A stretch of 64,000 bases of DNA from Candidatus Promineifilum breve (GTDB taxonomy: Bacteria > Chloroflexota > Anaerolineae > Promineifilales > Promineifilaceae), in NCBI RefSeq assembly GCF_900066015.1, contig NZ_LN890655.1:2148726-2212725 (forward strand), written 5' to 3'. Shown in pieces: positions 38,284 to 46,723 of the stretch. The notes beneath the pieces are model-generated. The model was not told where the DNA came from, ran no database searches, and saw nothing but the letters and a program-made list of their open reading frames with translations. Every line of letters begins with the position of its first letter. Positions within the stretch are counted from its first letter, which is position 1. The position numbers and the translations under genes were made by a program.

Positions 38284-39159
38284 ATGCGATTAGGCGCCCA
38301 CATCAGCACCGCCGGCGGCGCGTATCGGGCTTTCGAGCGCGCGCGCGGGGCCTGCTGCGATTCGTTCCTGATCTTCACCAAGAGCAACCGCCAATGGGCG
38401 GCCAAGCCATTCAGCGACGACGACATCACCTTCTACAAGAACGCCGTGGCCGAGTATGCCGACCTGCACCCGGTGTCGGTCCACGCCGCCTATCTGATCA
38501 ACGTCGCCTCGCCCGACCCGGCGCTGTGGGAGAAGTCGTATCTGGCACTGAAGGAAGAGGTGGAGCGCGCCGCCGCGTTGGGCATCTCGCTCATCACCTT
38601 CCACCCCGGCTCCTACATGACCAGCAGCGAGCAGGAGGGGCTGGCGGCCATCACGCGGGCCATGCGCCGGCTGCTGGCCGAGACGGCCGACACCGCGCCG
38701 GAGACCGTCATCTGTCTGGAGACGATGGCCGGGCAGGGCACCAACCTGGGCGGCAAGTTCGAGCACCTGGCCACCATCATCCAGAACGCCGGGCCGAGCG
38801 ACCGGCTGGGCGTCTGCTTCGACACCTGCCACGTCTTCGCCGCCGGCTACGACATCCGCACCCCGGAAGCCTACGCGGCGACGATGGCCGAATTCGACCG
38901 GGTGGTGGGGCTGGACAAGATTCGTTGCTTCCACTTCAACGACAGCATCCACGAGTTGGGCACGGGCAAGGATCGCCACGCCCACATCGGCCGCGGCCAA
39001 ATCGGGCTGGCCGGCTTCGCCAACTTCATCAACGACCCGCGCTGGGCCGACCACTGCGCCCACCTGGAGACGGAACCGACCGACACCGGCGACGACGGGG
39101 TGGAGATTGATATGAATCAAATCAACCTGGCCGCGTTGCGGGCGCTATTAACCGAGTAG
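38284..39159 (+). CDS. nfo: Endonuclease IV (AP endonuclease)
   Basis: Repairs abasic sites by cutting 5' of the lesion with a trinuclear zinc centre. The 291-aa length and MRLGAHISTAGG start are typical. Metal-ligand motifs are visible as ITFHPGSYM, VICLETMAGQG, VCFDTCHVFAAGYD and FHFNDSIHELGTGKDRHAHIG. AGAGGA lies 9 nt upstream of the ATG. It is an isolated DNA repair gene, flanked by repeats on both sides. Confidence 0.95.
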   Translation: MRLGAHISTAGGAYRAFERARGACCDSFLIFTKSNRQWAAKPFSDDDITFYKNAVAEYADLHPVSVHAAYLINVASPDPALWEKSYLALKEEVERAAALGISLITFHPGSYMTSSEQEGLAAITRAMRRLLAETADTAPETVICLETMAGQGTNLGGKFEHLATIIQNAGPSDRLGVCFDTCHVFAAGYDIRTPEAYAATMAEFDRVVGLDKIRCFHFNDSIHELGTGKDRHAHIGRGQIGLAGFANFINDPRWADHCAHLETEPTDTGDDGVEIDMNQINLAALRALLTE

Positions 39160-39164
39160 GATTT

Positions 39165-39242
39165 CAACGCAAAGGCGCAAAGGCGCAAAGACGCGACGGA
39201 AGAAGAGATAAAACCTCTTCGCGTCTTTGCGCCTTTGCGTTA
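39165..39242 (+). repeat. AAAGGCGC palindrome
   Basis: AACGCAAAGGCGCAAAGGCG and its complement (CGCCTTTGCGTT) enclose AAGAGATAAAACCTCTT. It lies between nfo and the dipeptidase gene. Confidence 0.9.
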
Positions 39243-39267
39243 AGACAGTTTCTCAGGAGTACAATCC

Positions 39268-40326
39268 ATGTTTATCGTCGATGCACATCTCGATCTGGCC
39301 TATAACGCCATCGCCAAGGGGCGCGACCCGCGGCTGGGCGTGGCCCGCATCCGCGCCCAGGAGCAGCCGCCGGGCAAGGACATCGCCACCGTCGGCCTGC
39401 CGGAGATGCGCCAGGCGGGCGTCGGTCTCATCTTCGCCACGATCTTCGTCTCGCCCGCCTCCACCCCCTTCGACCGCGAGCCGGACGAGATCACCTACGA
39501 AACGCCGCAGCAGGCCCACACCCTGGGCGCGGCACAGGTTGATTACTACCGCCGGCTGGTGGACGAGGACGAAACCTTGCGCCTGGTGACCGACGCGGCC
39601 GGGCTGGACGAGGTGGTGAAAAGCCACGCGAACAATGAGAAGCCGCTGCTGGGCATCGTCCTGCTGATGGAGGGGGCCGACTGCATCCGCGAGCCGGGCG
39701 AGGCCGAATGGTGGCACGAGCGCGGCGTGCGCCTCATCGGCCCGGCCTGGGACGACACGCGCTACTGCGCCGGGGCGTGGCGCGACAGCAAGCAAGGGCT
39801 ATCGAAGGACGGCTACGCGCTGCTGGAGGTGATGGCCGGGCTGGGGATGATCCTCGACCTGACCCACATGAGCGAGGTCGCCACCTTCCAGGCCCTCGAC
39901 GCCTACGCCGGGCCGGTGGTGGCGACCCACGCCAACGCGCGGGCCATCGTGCCCACCGAGCGGCAACTGAGCGACCGGCAGCTCCGGCTCATCGGCGAAC
40001 GCGACGGGATGGTGGGGGCGGTGCTGGCGAACTTTTTCCTGCTGCCGGAGTACGTGCGCGGCCGCAAGGAGAGCGTGCCGGTGGCCCAACTGGCAGCCCA
40101 CATCGACCACGTGTGCCAGGTCATCGGCGACGCCCGCCACGCCGGCATCGGCAGCGACCTCGACGGCGGCTTCGGTATGCGCGACATCCCCGACCCGCTC
40201 GATAGCATCGCCGACCTGCCGCTCATCGGCGCGGCGCTGCGCGAGAAGGGGTATACGGAAGAGGACGTGGCCGGGATTATGGGCGGCAATTGGCTGACGT
40301 TGTTGCGACGGGCGTGGGGAGCGTAG
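39268..40326 (+). CDS. Membrane (renal-type) dipeptidase, M19 family
   Basis: 352-aa zinc dipeptidase of the amidohydrolase superfamily. The first metal motif is DAHLDLAYN, followed by LLMEGADCI with the bridging Glu. Later come LDLTHMSEVATFQAL and ATHANARAIV. AGGAGT lies upstream of the ATG. No signal peptide is present, so it is probably cytoplasmic, unlike the GPI-anchored vertebrate form. It cleaves dipeptides, perhaps also D-amino-acid dipeptides from the cell wall. Confidence 0.9.
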   Translation: MFIVDAHLDLAYNAIAKGRDPRLGVARIRAQEQPPGKDIATVGLPEMRQAGVGLIFATIFVSPASTPFDREPDEITYETPQQAHTLGAAQVDYYRRLVDEDETLRLVTDAAGLDEVVKSHANNEKPLLGIVLLMEGADCIREPGEAEWWHERGVRLIGPAWDDTRYCAGAWRDSKQGLSKDGYALLEVMAGLGMILDLTHMSEVATFQALDAYAGPVVATHANARAIVPTERQLSDRQLRLIGERDGMVGAVLANFFLLPEYVRGRKESVPVAQLAAHIDHVCQVIGDARHAGIGSDLDGGFGMRDIPDPLDSIADLPLIGAALREKGYTEEDVAGIMGGNWLTLLRRAWGA

Positions 40327-40339
40327 AGGCTCTGTTATC

Positions 40340-40421
40340 TCAATCGCTGTCGCAATCGCTATCGTTATCGCAATCGATCTTCGATTACGATAGCGATTGC
40401 GATTACGATAGCGATTGCGAT
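40340..40421 (+). repeat. Palindrome of ATCGCN hexamers, copy 2
   Basis: CAATCGCTGTCGCAATCGCT and onward is mirrored by AGCGATTGCGATTACG, with centre ATCGATCTTCGAT. It lies between the convergent dipeptidase and dnaE genes. Confidence 0.9.
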
Positions 40422-40427
40422 GCGCCC

Positions 40428-43400
40428 CTACCGTTCGTAGACCCGCCCCACCCCGGGCAACCGTTCCAACTGCTCGATCAATTCTACGGCGCTGCCCACG
40501 CGATGGTTGGGGAAGTCCATCACCAGATCCTGCCCGGCCAGTAGCAGCCGCAGCATGGCATTGCCCTCGAAGCGCCCGGCCAGCTTCAGCGTCTGGCGGC
40601 AGGCCTCTTTCCAGTTGCCCGAAGCTCTGATCTCCACGATCAGCAGCCTCGATAGCCCGTTTGTGGGCGGCTCATAATCGTCGGCCGGCGGAGGTTGGTC
40701 AACGGTCATGCGTCGTTCATCAGTGGTCGGCGGCCGCTCGTCGGCCGTCATCGGTCGGCCATTCGCCGCCTTCTCTTCATTCGTAATTCGTAATTCGTAA
40801 TTCGTAATTATCTCCGGCATCGTCACCACCGGCGGCGGCAGCGGCTCCTGGGCCTCGGCCACGGCCGCCGGGTCGGGGCGCGTCGGCGCGTCCTCGTCGG
40901 CGGTGGCTTCGTAGTCCAGATAGTTATCCTCGTCGTCATCATCGGGCGGCGGGGGGATGGCCGCAGTGGGATCGGGCACGTAGGCCGGAACCGGCTCCGA
41001 CAAGGCGACGGTCGGCGGTCGACTGCTGGAACCCTCTCCTAACCTCTCCCCCAGGGAGAGGGACGTTCTCCCCTGCTCCCCTGCCCCCCTGCCCCCCTGC
41101 TCTTCAAAAGGCGGCCAGAAGTCGAAATCATCCGGCGGCGGCGGCAAGGCGCGGGCGTGGGCGGCGTCGTGGGCGATGGTCAGCTTGGTCTGCACGCTGT
41201 TGGCGAGGATGGAGATCGCCTCGCCCGACACCTGCACCGTGCCGCGCACGACGATGATCTGGTTGGCCTGCACCACCTCGCGGTGAGCGGCCCAGACCTT
41301 GGGAAACATGACCAGATCGACCTTGCCGTCCAGGTCTTCCAGCGTGACGAAGGCCATCGGCTGCCCCTTCTTGGTATTCAGCGTGCGCAGCCCGGCCACG
41401 AGACCAGCCATCGTGATGGCCTTGCCGTTCCAGGCGGCGTCGAGTTCGCCGCTGCGGGCGGTGACGACGCCTTGCAGGTCGGCCAGCCTATGCTCCAGCG
41501 GGTGCTCGGTCAGATAGACGCCGATGAGTTCCTTTTCCCAGTCGAGCAACTCGCGGCGGTCGATGGCTTTCACGTCCTTCTCGGCCCGCAGCAGGCTGAC
41601 GTCGATCTTGTGGCCGTGGCCGTTGCCGCCGCCGAAGAGAGTCATCTGCCCGGCCTCGGCCGCGGCGTGGGTGGCGGCGCTGTGGCCCACCAGCCGGTCG
41701 AGCGCGTCCAGGACGCAAGCTCGCGACCCCCATTCGTCGAAGACGCCCACGCGGGCCATCGACTCCAGCGCGCGTTTGCCCACCCGCCGCAAATCGACCC
41801 GCTCGGCCAAATCGACCGGGTCGCGGAACGAGCCGTTGGCTTGCCGCTCGTCGATGAGCAGTTGCACCGCGCCCTCGCCGGCGTTCTTGATGGCGGCCAG
41901 GCCGTAGCGGATGGTGGAGCGGGGCGCAGGGGAGCGGGGGTGCAGGGGGGCAGGGGTGACCGGCGCGCCGGCCGTCCGGTTCTTTCTCCCCCGCTCCCTT
42001 TCTCCCCTGCTCCCCTGCTCTTCTTCCCCATCCTCAATCGTAAAATCCAGCATCGCCCGATTAACCACCGGCGGGGCGACGTTGATGCCCAGGCGGCGGG
42101 CGTCGGTGACATATTTGGCGACCTTTTCGGTGTCGTGGCGATCGACGGATAGCAGGGCGGTGAGATACTCGACCGGGTAGTGGGCCTTCAGGTAGGCCGT
42201 CTGGCAGCAGATGACGGCGTAGTCAGCGGCGTGGGCCTTGTTGAAGCCGTAGCGGGCAAAGAACTCGATGTCGAACCAGATGGCGTCGCACACCTCACGC
42301 GAGAAGCCGCGGGCCATGGCTCCGGCGGTGAACTGGGCCTTGTGCTCATCCATCAGGTCGCGCTTCTTCTTGGACACGGCCTTGCGGATCATGTCGGCCT
42401 CGCCCGGCTCGTAGCCGGCCAGTTCGGCGGCGATGCGAATGATCTGCTCCTGATAGACCAGAATGCCGTAGGTGTCCTGCAGGATGGGCTTCAGTTCCGG
42501 CGTGTGATAGACGGCCACGTCCTTGCCGTCGTTGAGGGCGGCGTGCATGCGGCGGATATATTCGGGGATGTTCTCCATCGGCCCCGGCCGGAAGAGGGAG
42601 ATGGCGGCGATGATGTGGTCGAAGCGGCGCGGCTTCATGTCCATCATCAGCTTGCGCATCCCGGAGCCTTCCACCTGGAACACGCCCAGCACGTCGCCGC
42701 GGCCGAGCATCGCGAATGCCTTGTCCATCCCCTTGTCGCTGTCCTTGTCCGGCCCGCACTGGCCGATGTCGTAGGGGATGTTGTCCATCGTATACCGCAC
42801 GCCGTGGCGCTGCTCGATGAGTTGGGCGGCCAGGCGCATGACGGTCAGAGTACTGAGGCCCAGGAAATCGACCTTGAGCAGGCCGATCTTCTCGATGATC
42901 TCCATCGGCCATTGGCTGATGGAGCGGATGCCGCCCAGCCCGGCCTCGCCGCTGGTCGGCCGGTGGAGCGGCACGTACTGGACGAGCGGCTTGTCGGAGA
43001 TGATGACCCCGGCGGCATGGCTGCTGGCGTGGCGGGCCACGCCCTCGACCTGCTTGGCCGTGTCGATCAGTTCGCGGACACGCGGGTCGCTCTTGTATTT
43101 GGCTTCCAGGTCGGCCGAGTAGAACTCATGCTCCTTATCGAGGACGTTGACGATCTTGGCCGGCTTGCCGGGGATGGCCGGGATGAGGCGGGCCACGGCG
43201 TCGACCTCGGGCAGGGGCACGTCGAGGGCGCGGCCGACGTCGCGGATGGCCGCCCGCGCGCCCAGTGTCCCGAAGGTGATGATCTGGGCCACCTTGTCCT
43301 GGCCGTATTTGCGCACGGCATATTCGACCATCTCCGAGCGGCGGTCGTCGGGGTAGTCGAGGTCGATGTCGGGCATGGAGACGCGGCCGGGGTTCAGGAA

Positions 43401-44606
43401 GCGCTCGAAGATGAGGCCGTTGGCGATGGGGTCGATGCCGGTGATGCCCAGCGTATAGGCTACCAGCGACCCCGCCCCGGAGCCGCGCACGTTCCACCAG
43501 ATGCCGGCCCGGCGGGCGTATTCGCACAGGTCCCAGACGATGAGGAAGTAGGTCTCGAAGCCCATGCCGCCGATGATACGCAACTCGTGATCCAGGCGGG
43601 CGCGCAGTGTCTCGTCCGTCCGGGCGCGCTCCTGACCGAAGCGCCGGATGAGGCCATCCTCGCACAGTTGCCGCAGATAAGCGGGGGCGTTGTGGCCCTC
43701 GGGCACGTCGAAGATGGGCAGGTGGTAGCCCTTGGTGTCCAGATCGACGTGGCACATCTCGGCGATGAGGAGGCTGTTGTCGAGCGCGCCGGGCACGTGG
43801 CCGAAGAGGCGGCGCATCTCCTCGTGGGACTTCAGGTAGTAGCCGGTGTCGGTGAAGCGCATCCGCTTGGATTCATTCACCGTCGCGCCGGTCTGGATGC
43901 ACAGCAGCACGTCGTGGGGCGAGGCCTCCTCGGGCGTGGTGTAATGCACGTCGTTGGTCGCCAGGAAGCGCAGGTTGTAGCGCGGCTGCATCTCGTCGAC
44001 GAGGGTTTTGTTGATGGCCGTCAGTTCGGGGATGCTGTGCTCCTGCAACTCGATGAAGAAGCGCTCCGGGCCGAAGATGTCGATGTATTGGCCCATCAGC
44101 TTGTGGGCGCGGGTCATGTCACCGGCACCGATGGCGCGGGGGATGTCGGCGGCCATGCAGCCGGTGGTGCAGATGAGGCCCTCGCTGTGGGCGGCCAGGA
44201 AGTCGAGGTCGATGCGCGGCCGATAGTAGTAGCCGTCAAGTTGGGCGCTGCTGGCGAGCTGGAGCAGGTTCAGGTAGCCGGTCTGGTTCTCGGCCAGCAG
44301 CAGCAGGTGGGTGCGCTCGCGGTCGAGTTGCGGGTCGCGGTCGGTCATGCGCCGGGCGGAGACGTAGCTCTCGATGCCGATGATGGGCTTGATGCCGTTG
44401 TCCTTGCACGCCTTATAGAAAGGCATGACGCCGAACATGACGCCGTGGTCGGTCAGGGCCAGCGCCGGCTGATTGAGCGCCTTGGCCCGCTTGGCCAGGT
44501 GATCGAGGCGGCTCAGCCCGTCGAGCAGCGAGTACTCGCTATGGACGTGGAGGTGGACGAAGGGCTGGTGTTCCGTTACCGCTGAGTTTGTGACAGACCC
44601 CGACAT
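40428..44606 (-). CDS. dnaE: DNA polymerase III subunit alpha
   Basis: 1392 aa, the replicative polymerase. An N-terminal PHP domain (HLHVHSEYSLLDG) is followed by the palm with SMPDIDLDYPDDRR and the fingers PKRRFDHIIAAISLFRPGPM. The tandem HhH region and OB fold (ITMAGLVAGLRTLNTKKGQPMAFVTLED) come next. Three repeat-derived inserts are in frame: residues about 860-897 (between FTIEDG and IRYGLAAIKNAGEG), about 1167-1190 and about 1265-1307. TATACT lies 7 nt before the ATG, suggesting a leaderless mRNA. Relatives lack the inserts at those points as far as I can recall. Confidence 0.95.
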   Translation of the reverse strand: MSGSVTNSAVTEHQPFVHLHVHSEYSLLDGLSRLDHLAKRAKALNQPALALTDHGVMFGVMPFYKACKDNGIKPIIGIESYVSARRMTDRDPQLDRERTHLLLLAENQTGYLNLLQLASSAQLDGYYYRPRIDLDFLAAHSEGLICTTGCMAADIPRAIGAGDMTRAHKLMGQYIDIFGPERFFIELQEHSIPELTAINKTLVDEMQPRYNLRFLATNDVHYTTPEEASPHDVLLCIQTGATVNESKRMRFTDTGYYLKSHEEMRRLFGHVPGALDNSLLIAEMCHVDLDTKGYHLPIFDVPEGHNAPAYLRQLCEDGLIRRFGQERARTDETLRARLDHELRIIGGMGFETYFLIVWDLCEYARRAGIWWNVRGSGAGSLVAYTLGITGIDPIANGLIFERFLNPGRVSMPDIDLDYPDDRRSEMVEYAVRKYGQDKVAQIITFGTLGARAAIRDVGRALDVPLPEVDAVARLIPAIPGKPAKIVNVLDKEHEFYSADLEAKYKSDPRVRELIDTAKQVEGVARHASSHAAGVIISDKPLVQYVPLHRPTSGEAGLGGIRSISQWPMEIIEKIGLLKVDFLGLSTLTVMRLAAQLIEQRHGVRYTMDNIPYDIGQCGPDKDSDKGMDKAFAMLGRGDVLGVFQVEGSGMRKLMMDMKPRRFDHIIAAISLFRPGPMENIPEYIRRMHAALNDGKDVAVYHTPELKPILQDTYGILVYQEQIIRIAAELAGYEPGEADMIRKAVSKKKRDLMDEHKAQFTAGAMARGFSREVCDAIWFDIEFFARYGFNKAHAADYAVICCQTAYLKAHYPVEYLTALLSVDRHDTEKVAKYVTDARRLGINVAPPVVNRAMLDFTIEDGEEEQGSRGERERGRKNRTAGAPVTPAPLHPRSPAPRSTIRYGLAAIKNAGEGAVQLLIDERQANGSFRDPVDLAERVDLRRVGKRALESMARVGVFDEWGSRACVLDALDRLVGHSAATHAAAEAGQMTLFGGGNGHGHKIDVSLLRAEKDVKAIDRRELLDWEKELIGVYLTEHPLEHRLADLQGVVTARSGELDAAWNGKAITMAGLVAGLRTLNTKKGQPMAFVTLEDLDGKVDLVMFPKVWAAHREVVQANQIIVVRGTVQVSGEAISILANSVQTKLTIAHDAAHARALPPPPDDFDFWPPFEEQGGRGAGEQGRTSLSLGERLGEGSSSRPPTVALSEPVPAYVPDPTAAIPPPPDDDDEDNYLDYEATADEDAPTRPDPAAVAEAQEPLPPPVVTMPEIITNYELRITNEEKAANGRPMTADERPPTTDERRMTVDQPPPADDYEPPTNGLSRLLIVEIRASGNWKEACRQTLKLAGRFEGNAMLRLLLAGQDLVMDFPNHRVGSAVELIEQLERLPGVGRVYER
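40684..40812 (+). repeat. Composite GGTCGGCGG/ATTCGTA repeats inside dnaE
   Basis: GGTCGGCCATTCG-type units are followed by three tandem TTCGTAA units (40778-40808). In the coding frame this gives ITNYELRITNEEKAANGR and TADERPPTTDERRMTV. The segment is in the C-terminal linker. Confidence 0.75.
41035..41104 (+). repeat. CTCTCC palindrome and CCCCTGC units inside dnaE
   Basis: CTCTCCTAACCTCTCCCCC pairs with GGGAGAG (41056-41062), followed by CCCTGCTCCCCTGCCCCCCT units. It encodes EEQGGRGAGEQGRTSLSLGE on the minus strand. Confidence 0.8.
41917..42024 (+). repeat. AGCAGGGG-type palindrome inside dnaE
   Basis: Left GAGCGGGGCGCAGGGGAGCG units face right CTCCCCTGCTCCCCTGCTC units, around GACCGGCGCGCCGGCCGTC. 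That centre is itself palindromic. The frame is kept. Confidence 0.85.
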
Positions 44607-44683
44607 GGGGGCGAGTATAACACACCTGTTCGGATTAGGGGGTTTTTGGGGACTTAAAAAATTGGGGGTTTTAAGGTGGGTGT

Positions 44684-44759
44684 CTCAATCGCTATCGCAA
44701 TCGTTGTCGTAATCGTCATCGATCTTCGATAGCGATTGCGACAGCGATTGCGATTGCGA
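44684..44759 (+). repeat. Palindrome of ATCGCN hexamers, copy 3
   Basis: CTCAATCGCTATCGCAATCG and onward is mirrored by CGATTGCGACAGCGATTGCG, with centre ATCGATCTTCGAT as in copy 2. It lies upstream of the DUF104 gene. Confidence 0.9.
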
Positions 44760-44823
44760 GGGCAGGGGAAAAATGTTGATGGAATGGGGTATAATAAAGT
44801 CCACGCCCCTTAGGAGGCTAATG

Positions 44824-45030
44824 ATGTTGAAGTCAATAGAAGCAATATTCGATGGCGAGGTCTTTCGACCGGCTGGGGAAGTCGAATTGGAGGCGAATAC
44901 GCGGGTGCGCCTGCTATTCGAGACACTTTTGATTGATCACGCCGAGCCTCTTTCCTTCCTTGAACTTGCCTCTCAGCTTGAGCTGGATGGGCCTGAGGAT
45001 TGGTCGTTGAAGATAGACGATTACCGTTGA
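44824..45030 (+). CDS. DUF104 (AF2212-like) antitoxin
   Basis: A 68-aa protein with the DUF104 head MLKSIEAIFDGEVFRPAGEVELEANTRVRL, a short beta-rich antitoxin usually paired with a PIN toxin. None is present; the next gene encodes a pentapeptide protein. ATG 44824 is preferred over 44821 for its 6-nt distance from AGGAGG. TATAAT lies at 44790-44795. Confidence 0.75.
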   Translation: MLKSIEAIFDGEVFRPAGEVELEANTRVRLLFETLLIDHAEPLSFLELASQLELDGPEDWSLKIDDYR

Positions 45031-45060
45031 GCTATCTTTGGGTGAAAAGGAGGCGTTGGA

Positions 45061-46179
45061 TTGGGGAGTAAAAGACAAGCCATTACCTTTGGTCAACGAA
45101 TACTACGTGGGGCCAAATCGCGGCCCTGGGCGGCCGCGATTGTTATCATGCTGCTTATTGGCATTGGGCTCATCGGTTATTGGGCGGTTTGGGCGAATAG
45201 TTCACCGGCATGGACGGGATTTGGAGCGTATAGCGAAGTTGCAGCCGGGCCGCGGGCCAAGACGCTGTGGGACTGGCTAGGGTTACTCATCGTGCCGCTA
45301 GCAGTCGCCTTTGGCGCGACCGTAATCAGTTACTTCCAGAAGCGAACTGAGTTGGAGATTGCCGAGAAGGCACGTACTGAGGATCGGGAAATCGCAGCAA
45401 GGGCACGTGATTCAGAGCGACAAATTGCATCCGACCGCCTGATGCAGGCAACATTGGAAGCATATTATGACCGGATGACAGAGTTGTTGCTGGAGCACAA
45501 CCTGCGAGAGTCGCCCGTAGATTCGGAGGCGCGCAGTATTGCCCGGGCACGGACGATAGCGGTAGTTAAGAGTCTAGACGGAGATCGAAACCGGCAGTTG
45601 TTTACGTTTCTCAAGGCGTCGAAATTGATCGAAAAGGGTTCGCCAATAGTCGACCTACGAAAGGCAAATCTCAGCAAAACTGCTCTGAGCGGGGTTGACT
45701 TGCGTGAAGTAGATCTTTATCAAGCAGACCTTAGTGGGTCTGACCTTAGCAGGGCTGACTTGAGCGAGGCTAACCTGAGAGAAGCTAAACTAATAAGTTC
45801 CAATTTATCTAATTCTCACATGCGGGAACTTAACATAAGCAACGCAGATCTTACTAATGCTAACTTGAGCAACTGCTTCATAGAATATGCCACCTTTAAT
45901 AGGGTCAATCTCACTAATGCTATACTTCATGGAACATACTTTCGTAGAACAGTTCTTATGGAGGCGAACTTACAGAACGCGGATCTTCGTGGGGTGATTC
46001 TATGGCAGAGTAATTTAAGTGGCGCAATAAACTGGACGCTAGAACAATTTGAGGAAATAGGAGGCGAATCTCCAATAATGCCCGATGGGATAACAATAGG
46101 TGGCTATGATGCCAATGTACCTACATACGACGAATGGAAAGCCCAATACTTAGCGGGGCAAAGCAAAGAGAATATATAG
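45061..46179 (+). CDS. Membrane-anchored pentapeptide-repeat protein
   Basis: 372 aa from TTG 45061, chosen because AAAAGGAGG ends 7 nt upstream. Two transmembrane helices (AAAIVIMLLIGIGLIGYWAVW and WLGLLIVPLAVAFGATVISYF) precede a charged coiled-coil (KRTELEIAEKARTEDREIAARARDSERQIA). About 100 residues of A(D/N)LXX repeats follow (LRKANLSKTALSGVDLREVD and onward), forming a right-handed beta helix. The C-terminus ends with a helix-rich tail. Its GC content is lower than its surroundings, suggesting transfer. It resembles cyanobacterial and Chloroflexota proteins of unknown role. Confidence 0.82.
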   Translation: MGSKRQAITFGQRILRGAKSRPWAAAIVIMLLIGIGLIGYWAVWANSSPAWTGFGAYSEVAAGPRAKTLWDWLGLLIVPLAVAFGATVISYFQKRTELEIAEKARTEDREIAARARDSERQIASDRLMQATLEAYYDRMTELLLEHNLRESPVDSEARSIARARTIAVVKSLDGDRNRQLFTFLKASKLIEKGSPIVDLRKANLSKTALSGVDLREVDLYQADLSGSDLSRADLSEANLREAKLISSNLSNSHMRELNISNADLTNANLSNCFIEYATFNRVNLTNAILHGTYFRRTVLMEANLQNADLRGVILWQSNLSGAINWTLEQFEEIGGESPIMPDGITIGGYDANVPTYDEWKAQYLAGQSKENI

Positions 46180-46222
46180 CCGTGAATTACGGCAATACTA
46201 TAAAACACCGTCTCATTTAATT

Positions 46223-46489
46223 CTAGGCCAACGGTTGCACATTCAACAGGTGCATCACCTCAAAACCATCGTCCAATTCTTCCCAATAGACCCCATACCC
46301 GCCCGGTTCGATAGACCAATTCGCCCGTTGTTCAGAGGTGGCGCTGGCTAACCAGCTTAGCCAACTGATCGTATCAAGAGGGAGACTTACGCGGCGACCA
46401 TCACTCAGGGCTACGTGCAGCATGTCGCCTTCAAACTCGACGTTTGTTGCCTGTACCAGCTCCACGATTTCATTTTGAGAAGTATCCAT
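46223..46489 (-). CDS. DUF2442-domain protein
   Basis: 88 aa with the DUF2442 core (GDMLHVALSDGRRVSLPLDTISWLSWL then PGGYGVYWEELDDGFEVMHLL). Its start overlaps the end of the DUF4160 gene by 20 nt. The pair is widely found together as a presumed toxin-antitoxin or regulatory module. Confidence 0.85.
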   Translation of the reverse strand: MDTSQNEIVELVQATNVEFEGDMLHVALSDGRRVSLPLDTISWLSWLASATSEQRANWSIEPGGYGVYWEELDDGFEVMHLLNVQPLA

Positions 46490-46703
46490 ACCATGCCTCC
46501 AGCAAGACCGCCTGATTCTCCCTGGTCAGCCGCAAGATCGCGTTTAGTTCCTCCGAGCGATAACCTCGATTGTACTGCACACTGACGGGCCTTAGCCATA
46601 TCTTGGCTACGTTCTTATCTCTCAACACGTGAACGTGTTGAGGTTCAAGTTGGTCAGAGGAATAAAATCGAAATTTGTACCCATCAATTCGTAGTGTGGG
46701 CAT
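46470..46703 (-). CDS. DUF4160-domain protein
   Basis: 77 aa starting MPTLRIDGYKFRFYSSDQLEPQHVHVLRD. The RFYSxD..EPxHVHV motif is diagnostic of DUF4160. It is the first gene of the pair with DUF2442; AGGGAA precedes the ATG. Confidence 0.85.
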   Translation of the reverse strand: MPTLRIDGYKFRFYSSDQLEPQHVHVLRDKNVAKIWLRPVSVQYNRGYRSEELNAILRLTRENQAVLLEAWYGYFSK

Positions 46704-46723
46704 GATTAGTTCCCTTAATCGTC

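Noticed and set aside
42180-44585. 801-codon plus-strand frame opposite dnaE
   Set aside because: Gly/Val/His-rich antisense shadow; dnaE motifs on the minus strand are unmistakable.
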